The position numbers and the translations under genes were made by a program. Positions 9,161-20,356 of a stretch of DNA of 64,000 nt are shown piece by piece. Source of the DNA: Streptomyces ferrugineus (GTDB lineage: Bacteria > Actinomycetota > Actinomycetes > Streptomycetales > Streptomycetaceae); contig NZ_CP063373.1 of assembly GCF_015160855.1 (NCBI RefSeq), positions 4,340,001 to 4,404,000 on the forward strand. The letters run 5' to 3'. Positions within the stretch are counted from its first letter, which is position 1. Each line of letters opens with the position of its first letter. Under the pieces are notes generated by a model. It was not told the DNA's origin. It worked only from the letters and a program-made list of their open reading frames with translations, and searched no databases.

Positions 9161-9671
9161 GACTGCTCCTGCTCCTTGTCGGGCTGGCTGTCCAGCGCGA
9201 GGTCGGACTCACTGTCCGGGGTGAACGGGTCGAGAGGCGCGTCGAGCAGGATCGCCAGGTCGCGTGTGAACTCCCGGGTGCGCGCGCTGTCCAGGCCCCG
9301 AGCGGTGCCAGCAACTGCTGCAGCAGCCCCTGGACGACGGTGATCGCCTCCCGGGTCCGCGCACGTCCCTGCTCGGTCAGCGCGAGCTGCACCGCGCGCG
9401 GGTCGCGGGGATCCCGGGTGCGTTCCAGGAGGCCGGCGGTCTCCAGCGTCCGCGCCAGCTTGGAGACGTAGAGCGGTTCGAGCCCGGTGTGGTCGGCGAG
9501 GCGCCGCTGGCTGGGGCGCTCGCCGCGGCGTTGCATGCCGTACAGCGAGGCCACCAGCGCGTACTGCGCGTGGGTGAGCCCCAGTGGGCTGACGGCCCGG
9601 TCGACCGCGACCCGCCATTTCGTCGACAGACGCCACACCAGGAATCCGGGCGAAACCTTCTCGGAACGCAT
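9157..9671 (-). pseudogene. MarR-family regulator interrupted by a one-base frameshift
   Basis: The 5' part (9671 to about 9300, 124 codons) encodes a clear MarR winged-helix protein with RPSQRRLADHTGLEPLYVSK as recognition region and the ERTRDPRDPRAV wing. At a C-run on the plus strand (9296-9299) the frame shifts: the expected continuation GLDSARTREFTRDLAILLDA and the C-terminal tail lie in another frame, ending at 9157 in the ATGA overlap with the next gene. One extra G in the coding-strand G4 run would restore a protein of about 171 residues. The cause is either a true inactivation or a base-calling error in the homopolymer. The neighbouring pirin gene is divergent. Confidence 0.8.
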
Positions 9672-9693
9672 CGAGACAGCCCCGGGGCACGGA

Positions 9694-9731
9694 CTGACGA
9701 GGCGGCCCCGGCGGGGCTAGGTTGGGCGGCA
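9694..9731 (+). promoter_or_regulatory. probable promoter giving a leaderless pirin mRNA
   Basis: CTGACG at 9694-9699 and TAGGTT at 9718-9723 are 18 bp apart and resemble the vegetative -35 and -10 of streptomycetes. The pirin ATG begins at 9731, seven bases after the -10, and there is no Shine-Dalgarno, so transcription likely starts at the start codon. Confidence 0.5.
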
Positions 9732-10696
9732 TGAGCAATCTTGATCGCGAGGCGGTGCCCGCCATCTGCGGCGGCCGTGGTTTCGTCGTGGCCGAGCCCG
9801 TACGCGAACTCCTCAGCCCTCGCCGGGTCAGGCTCGGCGAATCCACCGAAGTCCGTCGCCTGCTGCCCAACCTGGGCCGTCGCATGGTCGGCGCCTGGTG
9901 CTTCGTCGATCACTACGGTCCCGACGACATCGCCGACGAACCCGGCATGCAGGTGCCGCCGCACCCACACATGGGCCTGCAGACGGTGAGCTGGCTGCAC
10001 GAGGGCGAGGTGCTGCACCGGGACTCCACGGGCAGCCTCCAGACGATCCGCCCGCGCGAGCTGGGTCTGATGACCTCCGGCCGGGCGATCAGCCACTCCG
10101 AGGAGAGCCCGAGGTCGCACGCCCGCTTCCTGCACGGCGCCCAGCTCTGGGTCGCCCTCCCGGACGGCCACCGCCACACCGACCCGCACTTCGAACACCA
10201 CGCCGAACTGCCGGTCGTCACGGCGCCGGGCCTACGGGCCACGCTGATCCTCGGCGGCCTCGACGGAGCCTCGTCGCCCGGCACGACGTACACCCCGATC
10301 GTCGGCGCGGACCTCGCCCTGTCGCACGGCGCCGACGTACGCCTCCCGCTGGAGCCGGACTTCGAGTACGCCGTGCTGTCCATGTCCGGCGAGGCCCGTG
10401 TGGACGGTGTGCCGGTACTGCCCGGCTCCATGCTCTACCTCGGCTGCGGCCGCACCGAACTCCCGCTGCGCGCCGAGTCGGACGCGGGCCTGATGCTCCT
10501 CGGCGGCGAGCCGTTCGAGGAGGAGCTGATCATGTTCTGGAACTGGATCGGGCGGTCCCAGGAGGAGATCGTGCAGGCGCGTCGGGACTGGATGGATGGG
10601 TCGCGGTTCGGGGAGGTCAAGGGGTACGACGGTGCTCCACTGCCCGCACCGGAACTGCCGCCGGTGCCGTTGAAACCGCGGGGAAGGGTGCGCTGA
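9731..10696 (+). CDS. pirin family protein
   Basis: Bicupin protein of 321 residues. The N-terminal cupin carries the metal-site signature PPHPHMGLQTVSWL near residues 75-90 and ISHSEES near residue 120, giving the expected three His and one Glu. The C-terminal pirin domain runs through LYLGCGR and FEEELIMFWNWIGRSQEEI. Bacterial pirins are quercetinase-like or regulatory; the role here is unknown. An in-frame TTG at 9722 exists, but the ATG at 9731 directly follows a -10-like hexamer and is preferred. Confidence 0.92.
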   Translation: MSNLDREAVPAICGGRGFVVAEPVRELLSPRRVRLGESTEVRRLLPNLGRRMVGAWCFVDHYGPDDIADEPGMQVPPHPHMGLQTVSWLHEGEVLHRDSTGSLQTIRPRELGLMTSGRAISHSEESPRSHARFLHGAQLWVALPDGHRHTDPHFEHHAELPVVTAPGLRATLILGGLDGASSPGTTYTPIVGADLALSHGADVRLPLEPDFEYAVLSMSGEARVDGVPVLPGSMLYLGCGRTELPLRAESDAGLMLLGGEPFEEELIMFWNWIGRSQEEIVQARRDWMDGSRFGEVKGYDGAPLPAPELPPVPLKPRGRVR

Positions 10697-10814
10697 ACTG
10701 CGGAAACGCGTCAGCGTTGGTGGCCGAGTGGTGAAGCGCTTTGACCCTGACTCATGACCTGGGCAGCCAGGCGGCTACGCGGCGAACGCCTCGGCGTGCC
10801 TGAAGTGAGCCATG

Positions 10815-10848
10815 GCGGGGCCGCCGGCCGTTGTGGCTGCGGCCCCGC
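10815..10848 (-). terminator. inverted repeat downstream of the RICIN-GH74 gene
   Basis: GCGGGGCCG at 10815-10823 pairs perfectly with CGGCCCCGC at 10840-10848 across a 16-base loop. It lies 14 bp past the stop of the minus-strand xyloglucanase gene, the right place for an intrinsic terminator; there is no U-run, as is usual in streptomycetes. Confidence 0.6.
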
Positions 10849-10861
10849 ACAGGCGTCGGGG

Positions 10862-13513
10862 TCAGGACGGGTCGCCGTACTGGAGGCCGCGTCCGTTGGT
10901 GCCGACGTAGACGCGGCCGTAGGTGTCGGGGTCGCCGGTGATGACGCCGACGCCGCCGATGGCGCCCCACTGGTGGGCGTCGTCGTTGACGCGGAGCCAT
11001 GTGGCGCCCTTGTCGGTGGAGCGGAAGACTCCGGTGACGTCCTTGACGGTGCCGATCAGGTATAGGGCCTGGTAGCCGGTGCCCGGCTTGGCCTTGCCGA
11101 AGCCGAGGGCGGAGGCGGACTGCACGGACTTCAGCGTGGTGAAGCTACGGCCGCCGTCGGTGGAGTGCAGCAGCCCCTTGCCGCCGCCGGCGATCCACAG
11201 GTCTCCGGCGATGCCGGGGACGGCCGTGAGCCGACCGGAGGGCAGGCCGGTGGCGCGGGCGGTGAAGGTCGCGCCGCCGTCGGTGCTGGCGTAGAGCGTG
11301 CCGCCGGACAGTGAGTAGAAGGTCCTGGCCGACGAGCGGTCGGCGACGACCACGGCCTCGGTGCCCAGGCCGTTGACCCTCGACCAGCTCGACCCCTTGT
11401 CGGTCGAGCGGTACGGGGCCTGACCGGCCTGGGTCCAGACGATGGTGGAACCGTCCGCCGCGAGCGCGACATGGCCGTCCTGGGCGCCGGCCACCGGCTC
11501 TGCCTTGAAGCCAGTCCAGCTGACGCCGCCGTCGGTGGAGTAGGCGCCGTCCTGCGCGCCACCACGGCCGACGCGGACCATCATCGCGGGCTTGGACTGG
11601 GCGAAGTCGATGTCGGTGCTGTTGGTCATCATCGGGTTCTTCAGCCGGCCGGAGGGCACCTTGGTCAGGTCGTCGTGCCGGAAGCCGCCCTGGTCGCCCA
11701 TGGAGGTGATGACGGTGGCGCCGCCGGGAGGGGCGATCGCGTCCAGCAGCGCGGTCTCCTCCAGCCCTCGGGCGCCCATGCTCCAGTGGCTGGTGCCGCC
11801 GCTGTCGGAGGCGTTCGCGTCCTTGCTGCGCAGGATGCCGTTGCCGGTGCCGTACAGCACGTGCCCGGAGTCGAAGGGATCGATGGCCAGGGCGGTCATC
11901 CAGTGCCCGGTGTGGGTGCCGACGTAAGGAGCGGCGGAGGCGTTGCGCACCGACTTGTCGGCCAGTGCCTTCCAGGTCGTGCCGCCGTCGGTGCTGCGGT
12001 AGATCTCGTCCTCGGGCCACCAGCGGCCCAGGGTGGTGACCATCACCGTGGAGGGCTTGCGCGGGTCGACGGCCAGACCGGAGAAGCCGTAGTCGCCCCG
12101 GGACGGGGAGATGTTCTTCCATGCCCCGCTGCCCGGCGTGTACTTCCACACCGAGCCCGCCGTCACGCCGTTGGGTCCGAGGTTGTTGGTGTACGTCAGG
12201 TACAGCGAGCCGTCACCGGACAGCACGCCGTGCTGCGGCAGTTGGCCGGTGGGCTGCCCGGGGACGGCCTGCCAGGTGCTGCCGCCGTCGGTGGAGCGGT
12301 ACAGGGAGGTGGACCTGTCGGCGACGCCGACGTAGATCGTCTTGCTGCCGGCCGGGCCGTACGTCACGAAGGAGATGCCCGCGCCGCTGCTCGCCCCGTC
12401 CTTGATGGGGAACGAGGAGACCTGACTCCACGTCACGCCGTAGTCGGTGCTGCGCCACAGGCCGTTCTTGCGGGTGCCCAGCAGCAGGGTTCCGTGGTTC
12501 GCGGGGTCGACCACCAGCCGTTCGCCCGCCCCGCGGCCGTCCTCGTTGCCGCCCAGCTTGAACGGCAGATCGGTGCGCTTGAAGGTGCGGCCCCGGTCGG
12601 TGGAGCGCAGGATCGCGCCGTTGCCCGCCCAGTCGTTGGTGTAGGTGCCCGCCCCGAGGTAGAGCCGCTTGGGGTCGACGGGGTCGGTGGCCACCGAGTC
12701 GATGCCCAGCAGGTTCCAGTCCTTCTCACCGAGCCAGTCGGTCAGCGGGATCCACTGCTCGGCCGCGGTGTCCCAGCGGTAGGCGCCGCCCATGTCGGTG
12801 CGCGCGTACAGCAGGCCCTTCTCCCGCGGGTTGAACACCAGCCCGGTGACGTAACCGCCGCCCACGACCTGGGCGTTCTGCCACCTGTACGGTCCGGCCG
12901 CGGCCGTGGTCTGCGCCCCGCCGGTCCCGGCCGCCTGGGTCTGGGCCGTCTTCACCAGCTTCCACTGCTGGTTGGTGCCGCCGTGGCCCGGATACTGGAT
13001 GACCGCCGCGCCCTGGGCCGTGGAGCCTCCGGAGACGTCCAGGACCTGGCCGCTCCGGCGGGAGGTGAAGGTGACGGCGTCGGAACCGCTCACATCGCTG
13101 ATCCGCCACTCCTGGGAGGCGGCGGAGGTGTCGGTCTGCTGCTCGGCGGCGGCCGCCCGAGCGGTCGAATTGCCCGCTATCCCCAGCACTTTGCCGCTGT
13201 TGCGGTTCACCAGCTCGTAGTAGCCGTCCCCGGTGGGTCTCAGCCTCCACTGCTGGTTGGCGGTGTCCTGGTCGGTGTACTGCTGGATACGGGTGCCGTC
13301 GGCGGTGGAGAAGCTGCTGACGTCCAGCACCTTGCCGCTGCGTACGGAGACCAGACGGTAGTAGGCATCGCCGTCGACCGTAGCGGCCTGCGAGTCCTCC
13401 TGCGCGAACAGGAGATACGGCACGACCGCGGCGGGCACGCCGAGCAGCACAGCGGTGGCGGTCCAGCGACGGCGGTGCCGGCCGCGGCGCCCGCCGTTCG
13501 TGGGGTTGTTCAT
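10862..13513 (-). CDS. secreted xyloglucanase, RICIN/CBM13-like domain plus GH74
   Basis: Secreted enzyme of 883 residues that cleaves the beta-1,4-glucan backbone of xyloglucan. The start chosen is ATG 13513, preceded by AAGGAG; a longer frame to 13600 lacks a ribosome site. An Arg-rich n-region and hydrophobic helix at residues 12-40 form the signal or anchor. Residues about 45-190 are a RICIN-type lectin domain with three QxW-type repeats (NQQWRL, SQEWRI, NQQWKL). From about residue 205 the seven-bladed double propeller of GH74 follows, with RTDMGGAYRWD probably holding one catalytic Asp and MGDQGGFRHDD the other, and repeated STDxGxTW blade motifs. An N-terminal rather than C-terminal binding domain is less common for GH74. 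Confidence 0.92.
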   Translation of the reverse strand: MNNPTNGGRRGRHRRRWTATAVLLGVPAAVVPYLLFAQEDSQAATVDGDAYYRLVSVRSGKVLDVSSFSTADGTRIQQYTDQDTANQQWRLRPTGDGYYELVNRNSGKVLGIAGNSTARAAAAEQQTDTSAASQEWRISDVSGSDAVTFTSRRSGQVLDVSGGSTAQGAAVIQYPGHGGTNQQWKLVKTAQTQAAGTGGAQTTAAAGPYRWQNAQVVGGGYVTGLVFNPREKGLLYARTDMGGAYRWDTAAEQWIPLTDWLGEKDWNLLGIDSVATDPVDPKRLYLGAGTYTNDWAGNGAILRSTDRGRTFKRTDLPFKLGGNEDGRGAGERLVVDPANHGTLLLGTRKNGLWRSTDYGVTWSQVSSFPIKDGASSGAGISFVTYGPAGSKTIYVGVADRSTSLYRSTDGGSTWQAVPGQPTGQLPQHGVLSGDGSLYLTYTNNLGPNGVTAGSVWKYTPGSGAWKNISPSRGDYGFSGLAVDPRKPSTVMVTTLGRWWPEDEIYRSTDGGTTWKALADKSVRNASAAPYVGTHTGHWMTALAIDPFDSGHVLYGTGNGILRSKDANASDSGGTSHWSMGARGLEETALLDAIAPPGGATVITSMGDQGGFRHDDLTKVPSGRLKNPMMTNSTDIDFAQSKPAMMVRVGRGGAQDGAYSTDGGVSWTGFKAEPVAGAQDGHVALAADGSTIVWTQAGQAPYRSTDKGSSWSRVNGLGTEAVVVADRSSARTFYSLSGGTLYASTDGGATFTARATGLPSGRLTAVPGIAGDLWIAGGGKGLLHSTDGGRSFTTLKSVQSASALGFGKAKPGTGYQALYLIGTVKDVTGVFRSTDKGATWLRVNDDAHQWGAIGGVGVITGDPDTYGRVYVGTNGRGLQYGDPS

Positions 13514-13692
13514 GGGGAGGCGTTCTCCTTGCATACTGTTCAACAGCGGAAAGCGGGATCCCGGCCCCGGAACTGGCCGGATCCGCTTCCTTGTCGTCAC
13601 AGGTTCCGCACAGGTTGCCGCGAGTCGGGAACTTTTTCAGATCGCCTCGTGGCGCGGTGGGCGCTGATCCAGCCGGAGGAGGGTCCTCGCCC

Positions 13693-13734
13693 CTGATCCG
13701 GCGCCGGAACCGCGCCCGAGCGGCCCCGGATCAG
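13693..13734 (-). terminator. inverted repeat at the end of the GH6 gene
   Basis: CTGATCCGG at 13693-13701 pairs with CCGGATCAG at 13726-13734 across 24 bases; the proximal arm overlaps the GH6 stop codon. It is positioned as a terminator for the minus-strand cellulase gene. Confidence 0.45.
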
Positions 13735-14696
13735 TAGCCGTAGATCATCTTGTAGGCGACCTCCGGGAGGAACTGTCCGGCCGAGGAGCCGGCTCCGACG
13801 CCGCAGTTGCCGTCGGACTCGCCCGGGACCTTGATCCACAGGAGCATCTCGGCGCCTCCGCCCAGCTGGGTGGGGGTGCCGATGCGGCGGCCTGCGGGGT
13901 TGCACCACTGGCCGTTGGAGCCATTGCCGTTGCGGCTGGTGTCCACGACGAACGGCTTGGTGTAGCCGTACCGGGCGCCGAGTTCCCTGTTGACGGCGTT
14001 GCCGTACGCGGTGTTCTCGGCCGTGGTCAGGTAGTTGGAGACGTTGAGCGAGAAACCGTGGGCCTGCCGGAGGCCGGCTTCGTGCAGGCGCTGGGCCATG
14101 GTCGCCGCGCCCGCCCAGGCCGGGTTGCCGGCGTCGAGATAGACCCAGGTGTTGGGGGCCTGACGGTTGAACTCGGCGAGCGCTCCGGTCAGCATGGCCT
14201 CGCGTTCGTCGATCTGGGCCTGGTTCATACAGCCGTAGTCCCCGAGGGAGTCCGGTTCGAGGACGACGACGGCCGGGCGGCCCGCGATCCCGCCCGCGAA
14301 CTGGGCGATCCAGCTCGCGTAGGCGGACGGCGAGGAGGCTCCTCCCGCGGAGTGCCCGCCGCAGTAGTCGCGGTTGTAGATGTTGTAGGCGACAAGGACG
14401 GGCAGCTTGTCCCGGGCGTCCGCGGCGCCCACGTACGCGCCGGTGGCGGTGCCGATGGTGCCGCTCCAGGAGCCGAACCAGCGGGCCGTCGGTGTGTTGG
14501 CGATGGAGGCGTTGATCGCTTGTGCCCGGCCGTCACCGGGGTTGGCGGCGACCCATCGCTTCGCGCTGGAGTCGGGGTCCGCGTAGAACCCGTTGGTCAT
14601 GGTCGTGGGGTCCGCCGCGTGGGCGGACGGCGCGGCGGCGAGCGCCAGCGGCAGCGAGGAGAGCGCTGCCACCAGGGCGAGGAGTTTGCGGCGCAT
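13731..14696 (-). CDS. secreted endoglucanase, GH6
   Basis: Inverting cellulase of 321 residues. A Sec signal peptide occupies residues 1-27 with a cleavage site after SAHA. The GH6 fold follows directly, with no cellulose-binding module. The proposed catalytic acid is the Asp in VVVLEPDSLGDYG; other family motifs are YNIYNRDYCGGHSAGG, WVYLDAGNPAW, FVVDTSRNGNG and the LLWIKVPGESDG substrate-binding loop near the C-terminus. The start ATG 14696 has GAGG upstream; the longer frame to 14837 would run through the operator. A CebR-like box lies 55 bp upstream, so induction by cello-oligosaccharides is likely. Confidence 0.93.
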   Translation of the reverse strand: MRRKLLALVAALSSLPLALAAAPSAHAADPTTMTNGFYADPDSSAKRWVAANPGDGRAQAINASIANTPTARWFGSWSGTIGTATGAYVGAADARDKLPVLVAYNIYNRDYCGGHSAGGASSPSAYASWIAQFAGGIAGRPAVVVLEPDSLGDYGCMNQAQIDEREAMLTGALAEFNRQAPNTWVYLDAGNPAWAGAATMAQRLHEAGLRQAHGFSLNVSNYLTTAENTAYGNAVNRELGARYGYTKPFVVDTSRNGNGSNGQWCNPAGRRIGTPTQLGGGAEMLLWIKVPGESDGNCGVGAGSSAGQFLPEVAYKMIYGY

Positions 14697-14750
14697 GACG
14701 GGTACCTCGGCTTTCTGACAGGGGTGCGTCCGAAGGTTGGCGGTGAGGAT

Positions 14751-14764
14751 GGGGAGCGCTCCCA
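14751..14764 (-). promoter_or_regulatory. CebR-like operator upstream of the GH6 cellulase
   Basis: On the minus strand the sequence is TGGGAGCGCTCCCC, matching 13 of 14 bases of the established CebR box TGGGAGCGCTCCCA of streptomycetes. It sits 55 bp upstream of the GH6 start codon. CebR is the LacI-type cello-oligosaccharide-responsive repressor; its gene is not in this window. Confidence 0.8.
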
Positions 14765-14794
14765 CCGAGGAGGTGCTCCCCACAGCACAGTCGG

Positions 14795-18354
<3,560 letters not shown>

Positions 18355-18443
18355 GATGGCGTTCTCCCTGTGTGGCTCGGCCGTTGTGTGGCGGCGCTAC
18401 CTGGAAGTGCCTTGTTTCGCCCGCGTGGAACGACTACGTCCTG

Positions 18444-18459
18444 GTTCGGTATGTCGAAC
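18444..18459. promoter_or_regulatory. GTTCG-N6-CGAAC operator, copy 1
   Basis: GTTCGGTATGTCGAAC is a 5-6-5 inverted repeat 90 bp upstream of the secreted GH43 start codon. A near-identical element (GTTCGGTATTACGAAC) lies 82 bp upstream of the RICIN-GH62 gene at 36113-36128. Shared arms, shared GTAT core and shared distance support a common regulator. Confidence 0.7.
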
Positions 18460-18485
18460 GCAGATCGATGCTCCGGGCATCCAGG

Positions 18486-18513
18486 ATGATAGGGAGCCCG
18501 TGAGTGCCGTCAA
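18486..18513 (-). promoter_or_regulatory. promoter of the secreted GH43 gene
   Basis: Reading the minus strand, TTGACG (18513-18508) and TATCAT (18491-18486) are 16 bp apart, close to the vegetative consensus. Transcription would start near 18479, so the operator at 18444-18459 would lie just downstream of it, as in a roadblock type of repression. Confidence 0.6.
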
Positions 18514-18803
18514 TACCTCTCGCATTATTCGGTTGACGATTCGAAACATTCGGTGCCGGGTGCGGTGGTCGCGGCAGGTCAACGGCGCACATGAGATGGC
18601 TGCGCGTGGCGTTGACGTGTTCTGAAGCCCCTCATTCATCCTTGGCAATGAGAGTTTCCGAATGGCGTGCGAAATTTCGGACCCGATTTCTCAACGGCAG
18701 GCCTCAACAGCGCTCGCGTGCTCCCGGCGGACGGGCTGGTGCCGTGGCTGCTGTGGTGCGCGGGTTGCCGTAACTCCTGCATGTGTGGGCCCTTTCGGTC
18801 GGT

Positions 18804-20315
18804 TCAGCCTTCGAGGGGCTCGTAGTCGAACCAGTCGAAGTGGACGGTGCCGGCAGCCGCGTACATGCCGATGACGCGGCCGGTGAAGCCGCCGGCGACC
18901 TCGGTCGACAGGTAACGGCCGTCGAGGGCGGCGAGTTCGGTGAACGTGCCGTCGGGTTGCTCGATGCCGAGGGAGACGATGTCGGGTCCGGTGCACGGCC
19001 CGTGCGGAGGCGGTGGGTCCGAGATGGTGAGGGCGAGGACCAGTGGCCCGGCGGGTACGGCTTGTTCGGCCACGACCGTGCGCAGGGAGCCGACGCGCGC
19101 GATCACCCGTACCTGCGTCCCGGACGCCTCGATCGCGTAGTGGTGCCGCTCGTCGAGGCGGACAGCGAGGCCGCCGCGACCCTGCTCCGGGTCGACCAGG
19201 GTGCGGGCCCGGCAGGTGAGGTGCTGCTGGCGGCGGCCGGTGAACACCGCGTCGGGCTCGTCCAGGGAGCCGCCCCGCGCGTGGAGCGTCAGCCATCCGG
19301 GGCGCTCCTTGGTGGTGCAGAGCCCGGTGGGGCGGTCCCGCACGGAGATCCAGGTCGGTCCGAGTGCGCTGAGCTCGAAGTCGTCGCGTCCTTCCGCGAC
19401 GGGGGCGGGGGAGAGTGGCCACGGGAGCGTGGCGAGGTCCGTGGTGACCTCGCCGACGACGGGCCAGTCGTCCTCCCAGGTCACGGGCGCCAGAAAGGTC
19501 TCCCGGCCGAGCACGTGCCAGCCGGGGGTGCCGCCGCGCGGCCGTACGCCGAGGAAGACCATCCACCACGAGCCGTCGGGACCCTGGACCAGGTCGGCGT
19601 GGCCGGTGTTCTGGACGGGGTGGTCGGTGCCGCGGTGGGTGAGGACGGGGTTGGCCGGGCACGGCTCGAAGGGGCCGGTCGGCGTGCGGCCGCGGGCGAT
19701 GGACACGCCGTGGCCGCGTTCGGTGCCGCCCTCGGCGATGAGCAGGTACCAGTAGTCGCCGATCCGGTACAGGTGCGGCGCCTCCGGGGCCTTGGCGCCG
19801 GGGCCGCCGGACCAGAGCTTGTGCGGTGTGCCGTACGTCTGCCCGGTGGACGGGTCGAGGCGGACCTGCGAGACCCCGGCGACGGTGCACCAGCAGGTGC
19901 CGTCCTCGTCCCAGGCCAGGTCGGGATCGATGCCGGGTACGCCGGGTGCGGGGATCGGATCCGACCACGGTCCGGCGGGGTCGGTGGCGGTGACGATCAG
20001 GTTGCCGCCGCCCTCGCTGCAGTTGGTGACGATCAGCCAGAAGCGTCCGTCGTGGTGGCGCAGGGTGGGGGCGTAGATGCCGCCCGAGGACGGCATGGAG
20101 GCCGGCAGGCGCAACTGCTCCGGCCGGTCCAGGGCGTTGCCGATCTGCCGCCAGTGCACGAGGTCGCGGCTGTGGAAGAGGGGTACGCCGGGGAAGTACT
20201 CGAAGCTGGAGCAGGCGAGGTAGTAGTCGTCGCCGACCCGGCAGATGCTCGGGTCCGGGTGGAACCCGGGGAGCACGGGGTTGGTGGCGCGGGCGGGCTG
20301 GTTCTGGGCGGGCAC
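18804..20315 (-). CDS. cytoplasmic GH43 beta-xylosidase/alpha-L-arabinofuranosidase
   Basis: Hydrolase of 503 residues without signal peptide, so it likely acts on imported oligosaccharides. It starts at GTG 20315 with AAAGGA nine bases upstream. Catalytic residues are the Asp in GFHPDPSICRVGDDYY (base), the Asp in PGIDPDLAWDEDG and the Glu in KAPEAPHLYRIG (acid). A C-terminal GH43_C2-like beta-sandwich starts near residue 320 and ends in VHFDWFDYEPLEG. It follows the GH36 gene after 41 bp and probably shares its transcript, pairing pentose and galactose release inside the cell. Confidence 0.9.
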   Translation of the reverse strand: MPAQNQPARATNPVLPGFHPDPSICRVGDDYYLACSSFEYFPGVPLFHSRDLVHWRQIGNALDRPEQLRLPASMPSSGGIYAPTLRHHDGRFWLIVTNCSEGGGNLIVTATDPAGPWSDPIPAPGVPGIDPDLAWDEDGTCWCTVAGVSQVRLDPSTGQTYGTPHKLWSGGPGAKAPEAPHLYRIGDYWYLLIAEGGTERGHGVSIARGRTPTGPFEPCPANPVLTHRGTDHPVQNTGHADLVQGPDGSWWMVFLGVRPRGGTPGWHVLGRETFLAPVTWEDDWPVVGEVTTDLATLPWPLSPAPVAEGRDDFELSALGPTWISVRDRPTGLCTTKERPGWLTLHARGGSLDEPDAVFTGRRQQHLTCRARTLVDPEQGRGGLAVRLDERHHYAIEASGTQVRVIARVGSLRTVVAEQAVPAGPLVLALTISDPPPPHGPCTGPDIVSLGIEQPDGTFTELAALDGRYLSTEVAGGFTGRVIGMYAAAGTVHFDWFDYEPLEG

Positions 20316-20356
20316 CCTTGGTCGTCCTTTCGTCGGGTGGGCGGCAGGGACGGCGC

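Larger units (their letters stand above)
18355..18803. other. intergenic region between two GH43 genes
   Basis: 449 bp with no convincing gene. The half near 18354 holds the promoter and operator of the secreted GH43 gene. The region 18520-18560 is AT-rich by local standards and has repeated CGAAT-type steps on the minus strand that might be further regulator sites. Nothing recognisable lies in 18600-18800. Confidence 0.6.

Noticed and set aside
10711..10745. Sequence like a tRNA D-arm (TGGCCGAGTGGTGAAGCG)
   Set aside because: No matching acceptor stem, anticodon arm or T-loop (TTCGA) follows, so it is not a tRNA gene and there is no sign of an attachment site.
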